A stretch of DNA of 63,336 nucleotides from Burkholderia lata. GTDB lineage: Bacteria; Pseudomonadota; Gammaproteobacteria; Burkholderiales; Burkholderiaceae. The stretch lies in assembly GCF_902499335.1 (NCBI RefSeq), contig NZ_CABVQK010000026.1, positions 1 to 63,336 of the forward strand. Direction: 5' to 3'. Position 1 is the stretch's first letter. The number at the start of each line of letters is the position of its first letter. Positions 18,290-27,687 of the stretch are shown here, piece by piece. Both the position numbers and the translations under genes were made by a program. A model generated the notes under the pieces. That model made no database searches. It was not told the DNA's origin and saw nothing but the letters and a program-made list of their open reading frames with translations.

Positions 18290-20422
18290 TCAGTCGATGC
18301 GATTCAGGCTCGCGAAATCCGCGCCGCGCGCGACGAGATCGACGAGCAGCGGCGACGGCTTCCAGAACAGCGGATCTTCCTTCGCGAACGCGCGGATATC
18401 GGCGAGCACGTTCGCGAGGCCGACCGTGTCCGCGTAATGCATCGGGCCGCCGCGATAGCGCGGGAAACCGTAGCCGTACAGGAACACCGCATCGACATCG
18501 AGCGGGCGCAGCGCGATCTTCTCGTGCACGACGTTCGCGCCTTCGTTGATCATCGCGGCCAGGTAACGGCGCATGATCTCGTCGTCGGTGAACGTGCGCG
18601 GCGTGACGCCCTTCTTCGCGCGCTCTTCCGCGACGATCGCGTCGACTTCCGGGTCCGGCGTGCCGACACGCGCGCCGTCCGGATACAGGTAGTAGCCGCG
18701 CGCCGTCTTCTGGCCGAACCAGCCGCGCTCGCACAGCCGGTCGGAGATCTCGACGTAGCGCGCCCGCGGGTCGCGCGTCGCCGCGCGGCGCTTGCGGGTC
18801 GCCCAGCCGATGTCGCCGCCCGCGAGGTCGACGACCTGGAACGGCCCCATCGGGAAGCCGAACTCGCGCACCGCGCGATCGATCTGGTACGGCGACGCGC
18901 CGTCTTCCATCAGGGTGTCGGCCGCCGTGCGATAGACCGCGAGGATCCGGTTGCCGATGAAGCCGTCGCACACGCCCGCGCGCACCGGCGTCTTCTTCAG
19001 CTGCTTCGCGAGCGCGAACGCGGTCGCGACGACGTCCGCGCTCACGCGCGCCGGCACGACGATCTCGAGCAGCTTCATCACGTTGGCCGGCGAGAAGAAA
19101 TGCAGGCCGATCACGTCGGCCGGCCGGTCGATGCTCGCGGCCAGTTCGTCGATGTCGAGATACGACGTGTTGGTCGCAAGCACTGCGCCCGGCTTGCACG
19201 CGCGCGCGAGTTCGGCGAACACGGCCTGCTTCACGGCCATGTCCTCGAACACGGCCTCGATCACGACGTCGGCCTGCGCGAGCGCGTCGTACGACGTGCT
19301 GCCCTTGAAGCGCGCGAGCCGCGCCGCGTGCGCGGCCGGCGTCATCCGCCCTTTCGCGACGAGGCCGTCGTACACCTTCTCGACGTGCGCTCGGCCACGC
19401 GCGAGCGATGCTTCGTCGCGTTCGATCATCGTCACCGGCAGCCCGGCATCAAGCGCCGCGACCGCGATGCCCGCGCCCATCGTGCCGCCGCCGACCACGC
19501 CGATCCGCTCGACCGGCCGCGCGCTCGCGCGCCGCGCCTCGGGCGCCTTCGCCGCTTCGCGCTCCGCGAAGAACGCATGCACGAGGCCCGCACGCTGCGG
19601 GCTGTCGATGCACTGCAGGAACAGGCTGCGCTCGAGCTTCATCCCCGCGTCGAACGACTGCGTGAGCGCGGCCTCGACCGCGTCGACGATCTTCGCGGGC
19701 GAGAACAGGCCACGCGATTTCTTCGGCAGTTCCGCGCGCGCCGCATCGATCGCGGCCTGCGCGGCCGCGCGGTCGGCCAGCCCCTGCGCATCGCGCGTCC
19801 GGCGCACCGGTGCGCCGAGCGATACGAGTTCCTGCGCGTACGCGAGACCTTCGGCGAGCGTGTCGTCGCTGTGCGCGACGCGGTCGACGAGGCCGAGCGC
19901 GAGCGCTTCGTCGGCGCTTGCGTGACGGCCCGTCAGCATCAGGTCTAGCGCGGCCTTCGCACCGATCAGGCGCGGCGCGCGCTGCGTGCCGCCTGCGCCC
20001 GGCAGCAGGCCGAGCGTGACTTCAGGCAGCCCGAGCTTCGCGCCGGGCACCGCGAGCCGGTAATGCGCGGCGAGCGCGACCTCGAGGCCGCCGCCGAGCG
20101 TCGCGCCGTGCAGCGCGACCACGACCGGCTTCGTGCCCGATTCGATCCGCTCGCACACGTCGGGCAGCGACGGCGGCACGATCGGCTTGCCGAATTCGCG
20201 GATATCGGCGCCCGCGATGAAGTTGCGGCCGGCGCCAACGATCAGCACCGCGCGGATCGCGTCGTCGGCCTGCGCGGCGTCGAGCGCGTCGGCGAGGCCG
20301 CGCCGCACGTCGGCGGACAGCGCGTTGACGGGCGGGTGGTCGATCGTGACGACGAGCACCTTGTCGCGCCGTTCGCGCGTGACGGTGCCGGCCGGGCCGG
20401 TGGGGGAAGCGGGTGAGTTCAT
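18290..20422 (-). CDS. FadB-like 3-hydroxyacyl-CoA dehydrogenase/enoyl-CoA hydratase fusion
   Basis: This bifunctional beta-oxidation enzyme has 710 aa. The N-terminal crotonase domain shows the oxyanion-hole glycines HGATLGGGLE (105-114) and the catalytic Glu in GLPEVTLGLLPGAGGTQR (Glu134). The NAD-binding domain begins with GVVGGGTMGAGIA near residue 300, and two C-terminal 3-hydroxyacyl-CoA dehydrogenase domains follow. ATG at 20422 fits the family; a longer frame has no start support. It is the first gene of the minus-strand operon with two acyl-CoA dehydrogenases and a CoA-transferase. It is divergent from a LysR regulator, a common control arrangement. Confidence 0.9.
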   Translation of the reverse strand: MNSPASPTGPAGTVTRERRDKVLVVTIDHPPVNALSADVRRGLADALDAAQADDAIRAVLIVGAGRNFIAGADIREFGKPIVPPSLPDVCERIESGTKPVVVALHGATLGGGLEVALAAHYRLAVPGAKLGLPEVTLGLLPGAGGTQRAPRLIGAKAALDLMLTGRHASADEALALGLVDRVAHSDDTLAEGLAYAQELVSLGAPVRRTRDAQGLADRAAAQAAIDAARAELPKKSRGLFSPAKIVDAVEAALTQSFDAGMKLERSLFLQCIDSPQRAGLVHAFFAEREAAKAPEARRASARPVERIGVVGGGTMGAGIAVAALDAGLPVTMIERDEASLARGRAHVEKVYDGLVAKGRMTPAAHAARLARFKGSTSYDALAQADVVIEAVFEDMAVKQAVFAELARACKPGAVLATNTSYLDIDELAASIDRPADVIGLHFFSPANVMKLLEIVVPARVSADVVATAFALAKQLKKTPVRAGVCDGFIGNRILAVYRTAADTLMEDGASPYQIDRAVREFGFPMGPFQVVDLAGGDIGWATRKRRAATRDPRARYVEISDRLCERGWFGQKTARGYYLYPDGARVGTPDPEVDAIVAEERAKKGVTPRTFTDDEIMRRYLAAMINEGANVVHEKIALRPLDVDAVFLYGYGFPRYRGGPMHYADTVGLANVLADIRAFAKEDPLFWKPSPLLVDLVARGADFASLNRID

Positions 20423-20605
20423 CGTGTCTCCTTGACGCGGCGGCAGGTGCGTCGACGCCGGTTCGTGGCTCGCGGCCACGCGAGCGGCGCCGGGGCACCG
20501 GCCCCGGTCCCGCACGAAGCGGGACAAGATCCGGCCGTACGCCGGGCATGACCCGATTCTCGATTGATCGAGATTCATTGACAATTCCCTCCCGCCTTTA
20601 CAAGC

Positions 20606-20624
20606 TGTCAAGTCTGACTTGACA
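20606..20624. promoter_or_regulatory. Perfect palindrome, likely operator between FadB-like operon and lysR gene
   Basis: TGTCAAGT-CTG-ACTTGACA has perfect 8-bp arms and lies in the 250-bp divergent intergenic region. The right arm includes a TTGACA hexamer. Position and symmetry suit the binding site of the divergent LysR-type regulator, which could control both directions. Confidence 0.6.
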
Positions 20625-20672
20625 CTGAATGCTTTCCGACCGTTAAACGGGCCGGATCAGGAGACGCGCCGC

Positions 20673-21635
20673 ATGGACCTGAACGCGCTGACGCTGCTCG
20701 TCGAGATCCTCGACGCCGGCAATCTCAGCAAGGCCGCGCAGCGGCTCAAGATGAGCCGCGCGAACGTCAGCTACCGGCTGAACCAGCTCGAGCGCTCGAT
20801 CGGCCAGCAGCTCGTGCGGCGCACGACGCGGCGCATCGAGCCGACCGAGATCGGGCTGAAGCTGTACGAGCACGGCCGGCGCATCCGCAACGAACTGCTC
20901 GCCGCGCAGGAATCGGTGACGACGCTCGGCCAGGACCTGCAGGGCCGCGTGCGGCTGTCGGTGCCGAGCGGCTACGGGCAGATGGTGATGTCCGACTGGC
21001 TGCTCGCGTTCAAGCGGCTGCATCCGGGCATCGTGCTCGACGTCGTGTTCGAGAACCGCGTGGAAGACCTGATGCGCGACGAAATCGACATCGCGGTGCG
21101 CGTGATGCCGGAGCCGCCGCAGAACCTCGTCGCGCGCGACATGGGCGCGGTGCGCTACGTCGCGTGCGCATCGGCCGCATTCGCGGCCGAGCACGGGATG
21201 CCGGCGAGCCTCGGCGCGTTGTCGGCCTCCCCCGTCGTCACCGCGACGGTGATGGGCCGGCAGCTCAGGATCGCCGCGTATCTCGGCGACGAGCGCCACG
21301 AGGTGCTGCTCGAGCCCACGCTGATTTCGGAGAACTTCCTGTTCCTGCGGCAGGCGATCCTCGGCGGGATCGGCGTCGGCATCGTGCCCGACTACGTGAT
21401 GCAGGACGACATCCGGCGCGGCACGGTCGTCACGTCGCTCGACGCGTACCGGCTCAGCATCTTCGGCACGCACATGTACATGCTCTACATGCCGAACCGG
21501 CACCACACGCGTGCGACGTCGACGTTCATAGAGTTCATCCTCGAACAGGCCGGGAAGACCGGCCGGGGCGGGCCCGGCGCGATGCGTCAGGGTTTCCTGT
21601 CGGGTGACAAGCCGCCGGCCGCGCGGCGACAATAG
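20673..21635 (+). CDS. LysR-family transcriptional regulator
   Basis: The protein has 320 aa, with an N-terminal winged helix-turn-helix (LSKAAQRLKMSRANVSYRLNQLERSIGQQL, given here in part as the family hallmark) and a periplasmic-binding-like effector domain. ATG at 20673 follows an AGGAGA at the right distance; a TTG-type upstream extension is not needed. It reads divergently from the acyl-CoA degradation operon, with a perfect palindrome between them, so it is probably that operon's regulator, responding to a pathway acid or acyl-CoA. Confidence 0.88.
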   Translation: MDLNALTLLVEILDAGNLSKAAQRLKMSRANVSYRLNQLERSIGQQLVRRTTRRIEPTEIGLKLYEHGRRIRNELLAAQESVTTLGQDLQGRVRLSVPSGYGQMVMSDWLLAFKRLHPGIVLDVVFENRVEDLMRDEIDIAVRVMPEPPQNLVARDMGAVRYVACASAAFAAEHGMPASLGALSASPVVTATVMGRQLRIAAYLGDERHEVLLEPTLISENFLFLRQAILGGIGVGIVPDYVMQDDIRRGTVVTSLDAYRLSIFGTHMYMLYMPNRHHTRATSTFIEFILEQAGKTGRGGPGAMRQGFLSGDKPPAARRQ

Positions 21636-21707
21636 CGCGCCCGGGGCGGGCAGCCGCGTTGCGCCGGCACCGTCGCCTCCTTCGAATTCACTGCTGCCGA
21701 GGGTTCA

Positions 21708-23585
21708 ATGTTCGACCGGATTCGTCCGCATTCGCGCTCCTGGACGCTGCTCGCCGCCGTCGCGCTCGTCGCGTTCAACGCCGGCTGCACGTCCCCGTCC
21801 ACGCCGCCGTCGGGCGCGGTGGTGCCCGTCGCCGCCGCATCCGGCGCCGCCGTGCCGCTGCCCGGCTTCCACGCGCCGGAGCTGTCGTCCGGCTGGACCG
21901 ACAAGCCGGGCTGGACCTCGCAGCACGTCATGATCGCGGCCGCGAACCCGCTCGCGACGCAGGCCGGCTACGACATGCTGAAGGCCGGCGGCACCGCGAT
22001 CGATGCGGCGATTGCCACGCAGATGGTGCTCGCGCTCGTCGAGCCGCAATCGTCGGGGATCGGCGGCGGCGCGTTCATGCTGTATTTCGACGGCAAGGCA
22101 ACGCAGGCCTACGACGGCCGCGAAACCGCACCGGCCGCCGCGACCGACCGCCTGTTCTACGGGCCGACCGGCCAGCCGATGAGTTTCTACGAAGGTGTCG
22201 TCGGCGGGCGCTCGGTCGGCACGCCGGGCGTGCTGCGCATGCTCGACGCCGCGCACCGCGCGCACGGCAAGCTGCCGTGGCGCCGGCTGTTCCAGCCGGC
22301 GATCCGGCTCGCCGAACACGGCTTCACGATCAGCCCGCGGCTCGCGACGCTGATCGCGAACGACAAGTACCTGAAGAACGACCCGGCCGCGCGCGCGTAC
22401 TTCTACAACCAGGACGGCACGCCGAAGGCGGCCGGCACGGTGCTGAAGAACCCCGCGCTCGCGACCGTGCTGCGCCAGGTCGCCGACCGCGGCGCGAATG
22501 CGTTCTACAGCGGCGCGATCGCACGCGACATCGTCACGAAGGTGCGCAAGCACCCGACCAACCCGGGCCTGCTGTCGCTCCAGGATCTCGCGCGCTACAA
22601 GGCGAAGGTGCGCGCGCCGCTGTGCGCCGATTACCGGCGCTCGGTCGTGTGCGGGATGCCGCCGCCGTCGTCGGGCGGCCTCGCGATCGCGCAGATGCTC
22701 GGCATCCTAGAAGCGATGCCCGACTGGCAGCAGATCGGCGCGCAGAAGCCGGTGCGCAACGACGTCGGCTACGAGCCGACGCCGTTCGCCGCGCACCTGT
22801 TCAGCGAAGCCGGGCGCCTCGCGTACGCGGACCGCGCGCGCTATGTCGCCGATCCCGATTTCGTGCCGCTGCCGGGCGGCAGCTGGGCGAGCCTCACCGA
22901 CAGGACCTATCTCGCGCAGCGCGCGCACCTGATCGGCGACAGCAGCATGGGCGTCGCGCAGGCCGGCACGCCGCAGGGCGCGACGCTCGCGATGGCCGAC
23001 GACCGCAGCCCCGAACTGCCGTCGACGTCCGACATCGCGATCGTCGACCGCTACGGCCAGGCGCTGTCGATGACGACGAGCATCGAGGACGCGTTCGGCT
23101 CGCGGCTGATGGTGCGCGGCTTCATGCTGAACAATCAGCTCACCGATTTTTCGTTCGTGTCGAACGACAACGGCCGGCCGGTCGCGAACCGCGTGCAGCC
23201 CGGCAAGCGGCCGCGTTCGGCGATGTCACCGGAGCTCGTGTTCGACAAGAAGACGAAGCAGGTGACGATGATCGTCGGCTCGGCCGGCGGCCCCGCGATC
23301 ATCAATCACGTCGCGAAGACGCTGGTCGGTGTGCTCGATTGGGGGATGACGATGCAGCAGGCGATCGCGCTGCCGAACTTCGGGTCGATGAACGGGCCGA
23401 CGCAGCTCGAGCGCGGCCGCGTGTCGGACGCACTCGCCGACGGGTTGAAGGGCCGCGGGCACGACGTGCAGGTCGTCGAGATGAACTCGGGGCTGCAGGG
23501 GATCCAGCGGCTGAACGTGCAGGGGCAGACGGTGTGGTTCGGCGGGGCCGATCCGCGGCGAGAAGGGATCGCGATGGGGGATTGA
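21708..23585 (+). CDS. ggt: Gamma-glutamyltranspeptidase
   Basis: This autoprocessing Ntn hydrolase (625 aa) cleaves gamma-glutamyl bonds of glutathione in the periplasm. The N-terminus has a hydrophobic leader and a lipobox-like NAGC, so it may be lipid-anchored. The large subunit shows GGGAFMLYF and GRETAP. The nucleophile that starts the small subunit is Thr440 in PSTSDIAIVD; GQALSMTTSIEDAFGS and the lid-region LNNQLTDFS follow. GSAGGPAIINHV lies near the end. It is convergent with the tau-like ABC genes and close behind the LysR gene, but probably not in an operon with it. Confidence 0.92.
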   Translation: MFDRIRPHSRSWTLLAAVALVAFNAGCTSPSTPPSGAVVPVAAASGAAVPLPGFHAPELSSGWTDKPGWTSQHVMIAAANPLATQAGYDMLKAGGTAIDAAIATQMVLALVEPQSSGIGGGAFMLYFDGKATQAYDGRETAPAAATDRLFYGPTGQPMSFYEGVVGGRSVGTPGVLRMLDAAHRAHGKLPWRRLFQPAIRLAEHGFTISPRLATLIANDKYLKNDPAARAYFYNQDGTPKAAGTVLKNPALATVLRQVADRGANAFYSGAIARDIVTKVRKHPTNPGLLSLQDLARYKAKVRAPLCADYRRSVVCGMPPPSSGGLAIAQMLGILEAMPDWQQIGAQKPVRNDVGYEPTPFAAHLFSEAGRLAYADRARYVADPDFVPLPGGSWASLTDRTYLAQRAHLIGDSSMGVAQAGTPQGATLAMADDRSPELPSTSDIAIVDRYGQALSMTTSIEDAFGSRLMVRGFMLNNQLTDFSFVSNDNGRPVANRVQPGKRPRSAMSPELVFDKKTKQVTMIVGSAGGPAIINHVAKTLVGVLDWGMTMQQAIALPNFGSMNGPTQLERGRVSDALADGLKGRGHDVQVVEMNSGLQGIQRLNVQGQTVWFGGADPRREGIAMGD

Positions 23586-23639
23586 GGGCGGCAGCAGGCC
23601 GGGGCGGCGCGTGAACGTCGCCCATGCGCCTGCGTGACG

Positions 23640-24530
23640 TCAGCCTCTCCCCTTCCACGGCACGATCCGCCGTTCGACCCATCGCATCGCGAGATCGAAC
23701 AGCCACGCGATCGCGCCGATGATCAGGATCCCCATCACGACGATGTCCGTACGCAGGAAGCTCGATGCGTTGAGCACCATCTGCCCGAGCCCGGCTGTCG
23801 CGGCGACCATCTCGGCCGCCACGAGCGTCGTCCAGCCGAAGCCGATCGCGATCCGCAACCCGGTGAGGATCTCCGGCAGCGCGGCCGGCAGCACGACGTG
23901 GCGCACGATCTGCGCGAAGCTGCCGCCGAGCGAATACGCGGCGTTGATCTGCTCGACCGTTGCCGCTCGTACGCCGGCGCGCGCGGCCATCGCGATCGGC
24001 GCGAAGCATGCGAGGAAGATCACGACGAGCTTCGCCGTTTCATCGATGCCGAACCAGATCACGACGAGCGGCAGATACGCGAGCGGCGGCAGCGGCCGGT
24101 AGAACTCCAGCAGCGGATCAAGCACGCCGCGTGCAATGCGGCTCACGCCCATCAGGATGCCGGCCGGCACGCCGATCGCGGTCGCGAGCAGGAACGCGCC
24201 GAACACGCGCGCCGCACTCCACAGCAGGTGCTCGGAAAGCGGCAGGCCGCCCTGGATGCGCCCGTGCCAAGCATCGACGAATGCCGTCCACACGGCTTCC
24301 GGTGCGGGCAGGAACAGCGGCGGCAGCCACTGGCGATGCGTGGCGACCCACCACAGCACGGCCAGCACCGCGACCGTCGCCGTGCTCAAGGCCGCCGTCT
24401 TCCCCTCCCCCGGCAACCGGTAGCGGCGTGACGACGGCGCACGTCGCGCTGCCGCATGCGTCCGCGTGCGATCACCCTGCTCGAAACCTGCGGCCGTCCC
24501 GTCGGCCGCCCACGAATCCTGCGTGCTCAT
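23640..24530 (-). CDS. tauC: ABC transporter permease, taurine/sulfonate type
   Basis: This inner-membrane permease of 296 aa has about six helices and the EAA-type loop ATVEQINAAYSLGGSFAQIVRHVVLPAALPEI that contacts the ATPase (shown only as landmarks EQINAA and VVLPAALPE). A charged N-terminal extension of about 45 residues precedes the first helix. The ATG at 24530 is supported by the family start. It is the third gene of tauA-tauB-tauC on the minus strand and ends 55 bp from the convergent ggt gene. No tauD dioxygenase follows, so the sulfonate or nitrate/nitrile specificity cannot be fixed. Confidence 0.85.
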   Translation of the reverse strand: MSTQDSWAADGTAAGFEQGDRTRTHAAARRAPSSRRYRLPGEGKTAALSTATVAVLAVLWWVATHRQWLPPLFLPAPEAVWTAFVDAWHGRIQGGLPLSEHLLWSAARVFGAFLLATAIGVPAGILMGVSRIARGVLDPLLEFYRPLPPLAYLPLVVIWFGIDETAKLVVIFLACFAPIAMAARAGVRAATVEQINAAYSLGGSFAQIVRHVVLPAALPEILTGLRIAIGFGWTTLVAAEMVAATAGLGQMVLNASSFLRTDIVVMGILIIGAIAWLFDLAMRWVERRIVPWKGRG

Positions 24531-24601
24531 GCTGTCCTGCCTGTGCAAAGTGCTGATCCGACCGCGTCCGACCGACGCGCCCTGTCGCGCGAGTTCATGC
24601 A

Positions 24602-25399
24602 TCACGCGGCCACCTCGGCCGCTTCGTCGCGATGCAGGTACGCGATCAGCCGCTCGCGCCACGCGATGAAATCCGGTGAAGACTTCACCGCGCGCGCATC
24701 GCGCGATTCGACGTAGCGGCGCGCGAACGGCAGCTCGAAGGTTTCCGCGATCCGGCCGGGGCCGGGCGTCATCACGACGAGACGCGTCGCGAGGAACAGC
24801 GCCTCCTCGACATCGTGCGTAATGAAGAACACCGTCTTGCCGGTGCGCGCCCACACGTCGAGCACGAGCGCCTGCATCGTGCCGCGCGTCATCGCGTCGA
24901 GCGCGCCCATCGGCTCGTCCATCAGCAGCACGCGCGGGTCGCTCGCGAGCGCGCGCGCGATGCCGACACGCTGCTGCATCCCGCCCGACAGCTCGTACAC
25001 GCGCGCATGCGCATGACCGTCGAGCCCGACGAGCGCGAGCATCTCCCGCGCCCGCGCGTCGCGTTCGGCTTTCGACACGCGCGCGAACCGCAACCCGAGC
25101 GCGACGTTGTCGAGCACGTCGAGCCACGGCAGCAGCGCGTACTTCTGGAACACGACGCCGCGATCGGCGCCGGGGCCCGTGACCGGCACGCCGTCGACGC
25201 ACACCTCGCCGGTCGTCGGCGCGACGAAACCGGCCATGCAGTTCAGCAGCGTCGTCTTCCCGCACCCGGACGCGCCGAGCGCGACGACGAATTCACCGGC
25301 ATCGATGCGCAGGTCGACGCGTGCGAGCGCCTGCGTCGTCGGCCTGCCGCGCTCGCCCGGATAGGCAACCGATACCTGACGGACTTCCAGCGTGCTCAT
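24602..25399 (-). CDS. tauB: ABC transporter ATP-binding protein, taurine/sulfonate type
   Basis: The ATPase subunit has 265 aa. Walker A is GASGCGKTT, the Q-loop lies in VVFQKYALLPW, the signature is LSGGMQQR, Walker B is VLLMDEP, and the H-loop is FFITHDVEEA. The D-loop GALDAMTR is typical for the TauB/SsuB subfamily. Start ATG at 25399. It drives import by the permease encoded next to it and the binding protein encoded upstream; 26 bases separate it from tauA. Confidence 0.9.
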   Translation of the reverse strand: MSTLEVRQVSVAYPGERGRPTTQALARVDLRIDAGEFVVALGASGCGKTTLLNCMAGFVAPTTGEVCVDGVPVTGPGADRGVVFQKYALLPWLDVLDNVALGLRFARVSKAERDARAREMLALVGLDGHAHARVYELSGGMQQRVGIARALASDPRVLLMDEPMGALDAMTRGTMQALVLDVWARTGKTVFFITHDVEEALFLATRLVVMTPGPGRIAETFELPFARRYVESRDARAVKSSPDFIAWRERLIAYLHRDEAAEVAA

Positions 25400-25425
25400 G
25401 GTCAGGACTCCGCGATGATCGCCGC

Positions 25426-26442
25426 TTAGCGCGCGGCCTTCTGCACGAACTGCGGATCGACGCCGGCCGAGTAGTCGGCGAGCACCGTCTGGATCGTGCC
25501 TTGCGATTTGAGGAACGTGGCGGTCGCCGCGAGCGACTTCGCGGCGCCCGATTGCGCGCCGCCACCAAGCCACGTCGGCGACGCCTGCTCGGCTGCCGTC
25601 GGGAAGGCGTAGAGCGCGAGGCTGGCCGGCACGTCCTGCGCGTTCGCGCCCGATACCTTCGCGACCGCCGCGACCTGCGGCGAGCCGACCTTCCACGCCG
25701 CCGCATGCGCGCGATAGTCGGCATCGGCGGCTGCGAGCACCTTCACGAATCGCGTGACGAACTCGGGGTTCTCGCGCGCGAACTTGCGGCTCACGACGAA
25801 GCCGTCGAAGGTCGCCTTGCCACTTTCTTTCGCAACCTGACCGGACGTCGTCAGCACGGTGCCCGACTGCTTGACCTTCGCGAGCACCGGATCCCAGATG
25901 TAGGTCGCGTCGATGTCGCCGCGCGCCCACGCCGCCGCGACTTCGGGCGGGCGCAGGTTGACGATCTTCACGTCGTTCGGATTGACGCCCGCGGCCTGCA
26001 ACGCGACGAGCGTGTGGAAATGCGACGTCGACACGAACGGCACGCCGATCTTCCTGCCCTTCAGCGATGCGACGTTCGTGACGCCCGAGCCGTTGCGCGC
26101 GACGAGCGCCTCGGCGTCGTTGATGTTGTCGAGCACCCAGAACAGCGAGATGTCGAGCCCCTGCGACAGCCCGGCCGCGATCGGGCTCGAGCCGGCTTCG
26201 CCGAGCTGCACGGAGCCCGACGCGAGTGCGCGGATCACGTCGGCGCCGCTGTCGAGCTTGCGGAACGTGACCTTGTAGCCGGTCGCCTTTTCGACTTCAC
26301 CGCTCGCCTGCGCGTAGCGCCACGGCACCACCATGTCCTGGTACGCGATCACGACTTCGCGCGTTTCGGCGTGCGCCGCACCGAGCGCGGCAAAGGCGGT
26401 CAGCGCGACGACGGCGCGGCGGATGAAGCTGAAACGGGACAT
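25426..26442 (-). CDS. tauA: Periplasmic substrate-binding protein, taurine type
   Basis: This 338-aa protein has a Sec signal peptide ending AHA (about residue 25) and a two-lobed binding fold of the TauA/SsuA family. Landmarks are the start of mature strand VVIAYQDMVVPW, the GADVIRALASGSVQLGEAGSSP segment, and ARGDIDATYIWDPVL. It delivers a sulfonate, most likely taurine, to the TauBC-like membrane complex. It is the first gene of the operon; about 250 bp of noncoding DNA with the lipA terminator lies upstream. Confidence 0.85.
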   Translation of the reverse strand: MSRFSFIRRAVVALTAFAALGAAHAETREVVIAYQDMVVPWRYAQASGEVEKATGYKVTFRKLDSGADVIRALASGSVQLGEAGSSPIAAGLSQGLDISLFWVLDNINDAEALVARNGSGVTNVASLKGRKIGVPFVSTSHFHTLVALQAAGVNPNDVKIVNLRPPEVAAAWARGDIDATYIWDPVLAKVKQSGTVLTTSGQVAKESGKATFDGFVVSRKFARENPEFVTRFVKVLAAADADYRAHAAAWKVGSPQVAAVAKVSGANAQDVPASLALYAFPTAAEQASPTWLGGGAQSGAAKSLAATATFLKSQGTIQTVLADYSAGVDPQFVQKAAR

Positions 26443-26631
26443 GCGGCTCTCCTTCGGAATGCGGGTATTGCTGCGGGAGAGCCGACTATAGGAGCTTTGC
26501 GCGGGGCGGGAGCGAACTTATCCTGCGAAGCTATCGATGCCGTTTCAGCTTTGCTTTCCATGCTCCACTGGATTGCGCGTCCGGTCGGGTGGCGATTGCC
26601 ATGCGAACGCAGGAATGGCGTCCGCATCAAC

Positions 26632-26661
26632 AAAAAAGCCCGCATCGCTGCGGGCTTTTTT
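26632..26661 (-). terminator. Bidirectional-looking terminator after lipA
   Basis: The stem GCCCGCA/TGCGGGC with loop TCGC is flanked by six A on one side and six T on the other, so it can work in both directions. It lies about 33 bases beyond the lipA stop codon on the minus strand. Confidence 0.9.
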
Positions 26662-26694
26662 CGGGTTCGCCGGAAGACGGCGAAGCAACGGCGC

Positions 26695-27687
26695 TCAGAC
26701 CACCCCGGCCCCGTGCGCCTGCAGATCGGCGTGATAGCTCGACCGCACCATCGCGCCGACGGCCGCGTGCGTGAAGCCCATCTTGTACGCCTCTTCCTCG
26801 TACATCTTGAAGGTATCCGGATGCACGTACGCACGCACCGGCAGGTGGTGCTCGGACGGCTGCAGGTACTGGCCGATCGTCAGCATGTCGACGTCGTGCG
26901 CGCGCAGGTCGCGCATCACCTGCAGGATTTCCTCTTCGGTTTCGCCGAGGCCGACCATCAGGCCCGACTTCGTCGCGACGTCCGGATGCAGCGCCTTGAA
27001 GTCCTTCAGGAGCTTCAGCGAGTGCGCGTAGTCCGAACCCGGGCGCGCTTCCTTGTACAGGCGCGGCACCGTTTCGAGGTTGTGGTTCATCACGTCCGGC
27101 GGCGCGGCGTTCAGGATCGAGATCGCGCGGTCGAGACGGCCGCGGAAGTCCGGCGTCAGGATCTCGATGCGCGTTTCCGGCGACTGCTCGCGCACTTCGC
27201 GGATGCACTCGACGAAGTGGCCGGCACCGCCGTCGCGCAGGTCGTCGCGGTCGACGCTCGTGATCACCACGTACTTCAGCTTCAGCGCGCCGATCGTGCG
27301 CGCGAGGTTCTTCGGCTCGTCCGGATCCAGCGGATCGGGGCGGCCATGGCCGACGTCGCAGAACGGGCAGCGGCGCGTGCACTTGTCGCCCATGATCATG
27401 AACGTCGCGGTGCCCTTGCCGAAGCATTCGCCGATGTTCGGGCAGCTCGCTTCCTCGCACACCGTATGCAGGTTGTGCTCGCGCAGGATCGTCTTGATCT
27501 CGTTGAAGCGCGAGCTGCCGGTGGCCGCCTTCACGCGGATCCACTCGGGCTTCTTCAGCTTCTCGATCGGAATGACCTTGATCGGGATGCGCGCCGTCTT
27601 CGCCTGCGCCTTCTGCTTGGCGGTCGGATCGTAGGCAGGGGTCGCGGCCGAATCGGCCGGTGCGGGAGAAGCGGTAACGTCAGTCAT
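26695..27687 (-). CDS. lipA: Lipoyl synthase
   Basis: This radical SAM enzyme (330 aa) inserts two sulfur atoms into protein-bound octanoyl groups. The auxiliary 4Fe-4S cluster cysteines are C77, C82 and C88 (CEEASCPNIGEC); the radical SAM cysteines are C103, C107 and C110 (CTRRCPFC). The C-terminal RSSYHA segment carries the serine that caps the auxiliary cluster. lipB ends eight bases inside its start region, giving an overlapping lipB-lipA operon. A strong terminator follows. Confidence 0.97.
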   Translation of the reverse strand: MTDVTASPAPADSAATPAYDPTAKQKAQAKTARIPIKVIPIEKLKKPEWIRVKAATGSSRFNEIKTILREHNLHTVCEEASCPNIGECFGKGTATFMIMGDKCTRRCPFCDVGHGRPDPLDPDEPKNLARTIGALKLKYVVITSVDRDDLRDGGAGHFVECIREVREQSPETRIEILTPDFRGRLDRAISILNAAPPDVMNHNLETVPRLYKEARPGSDYAHSLKLLKDFKALHPDVATKSGLMVGLGETEEEILQVMRDLRAHDVDMLTIGQYLQPSEHHLPVRAYVHPDTFKMYEEEAYKMGFTHAAVGAMVRSSYHADLQAHGAGVV

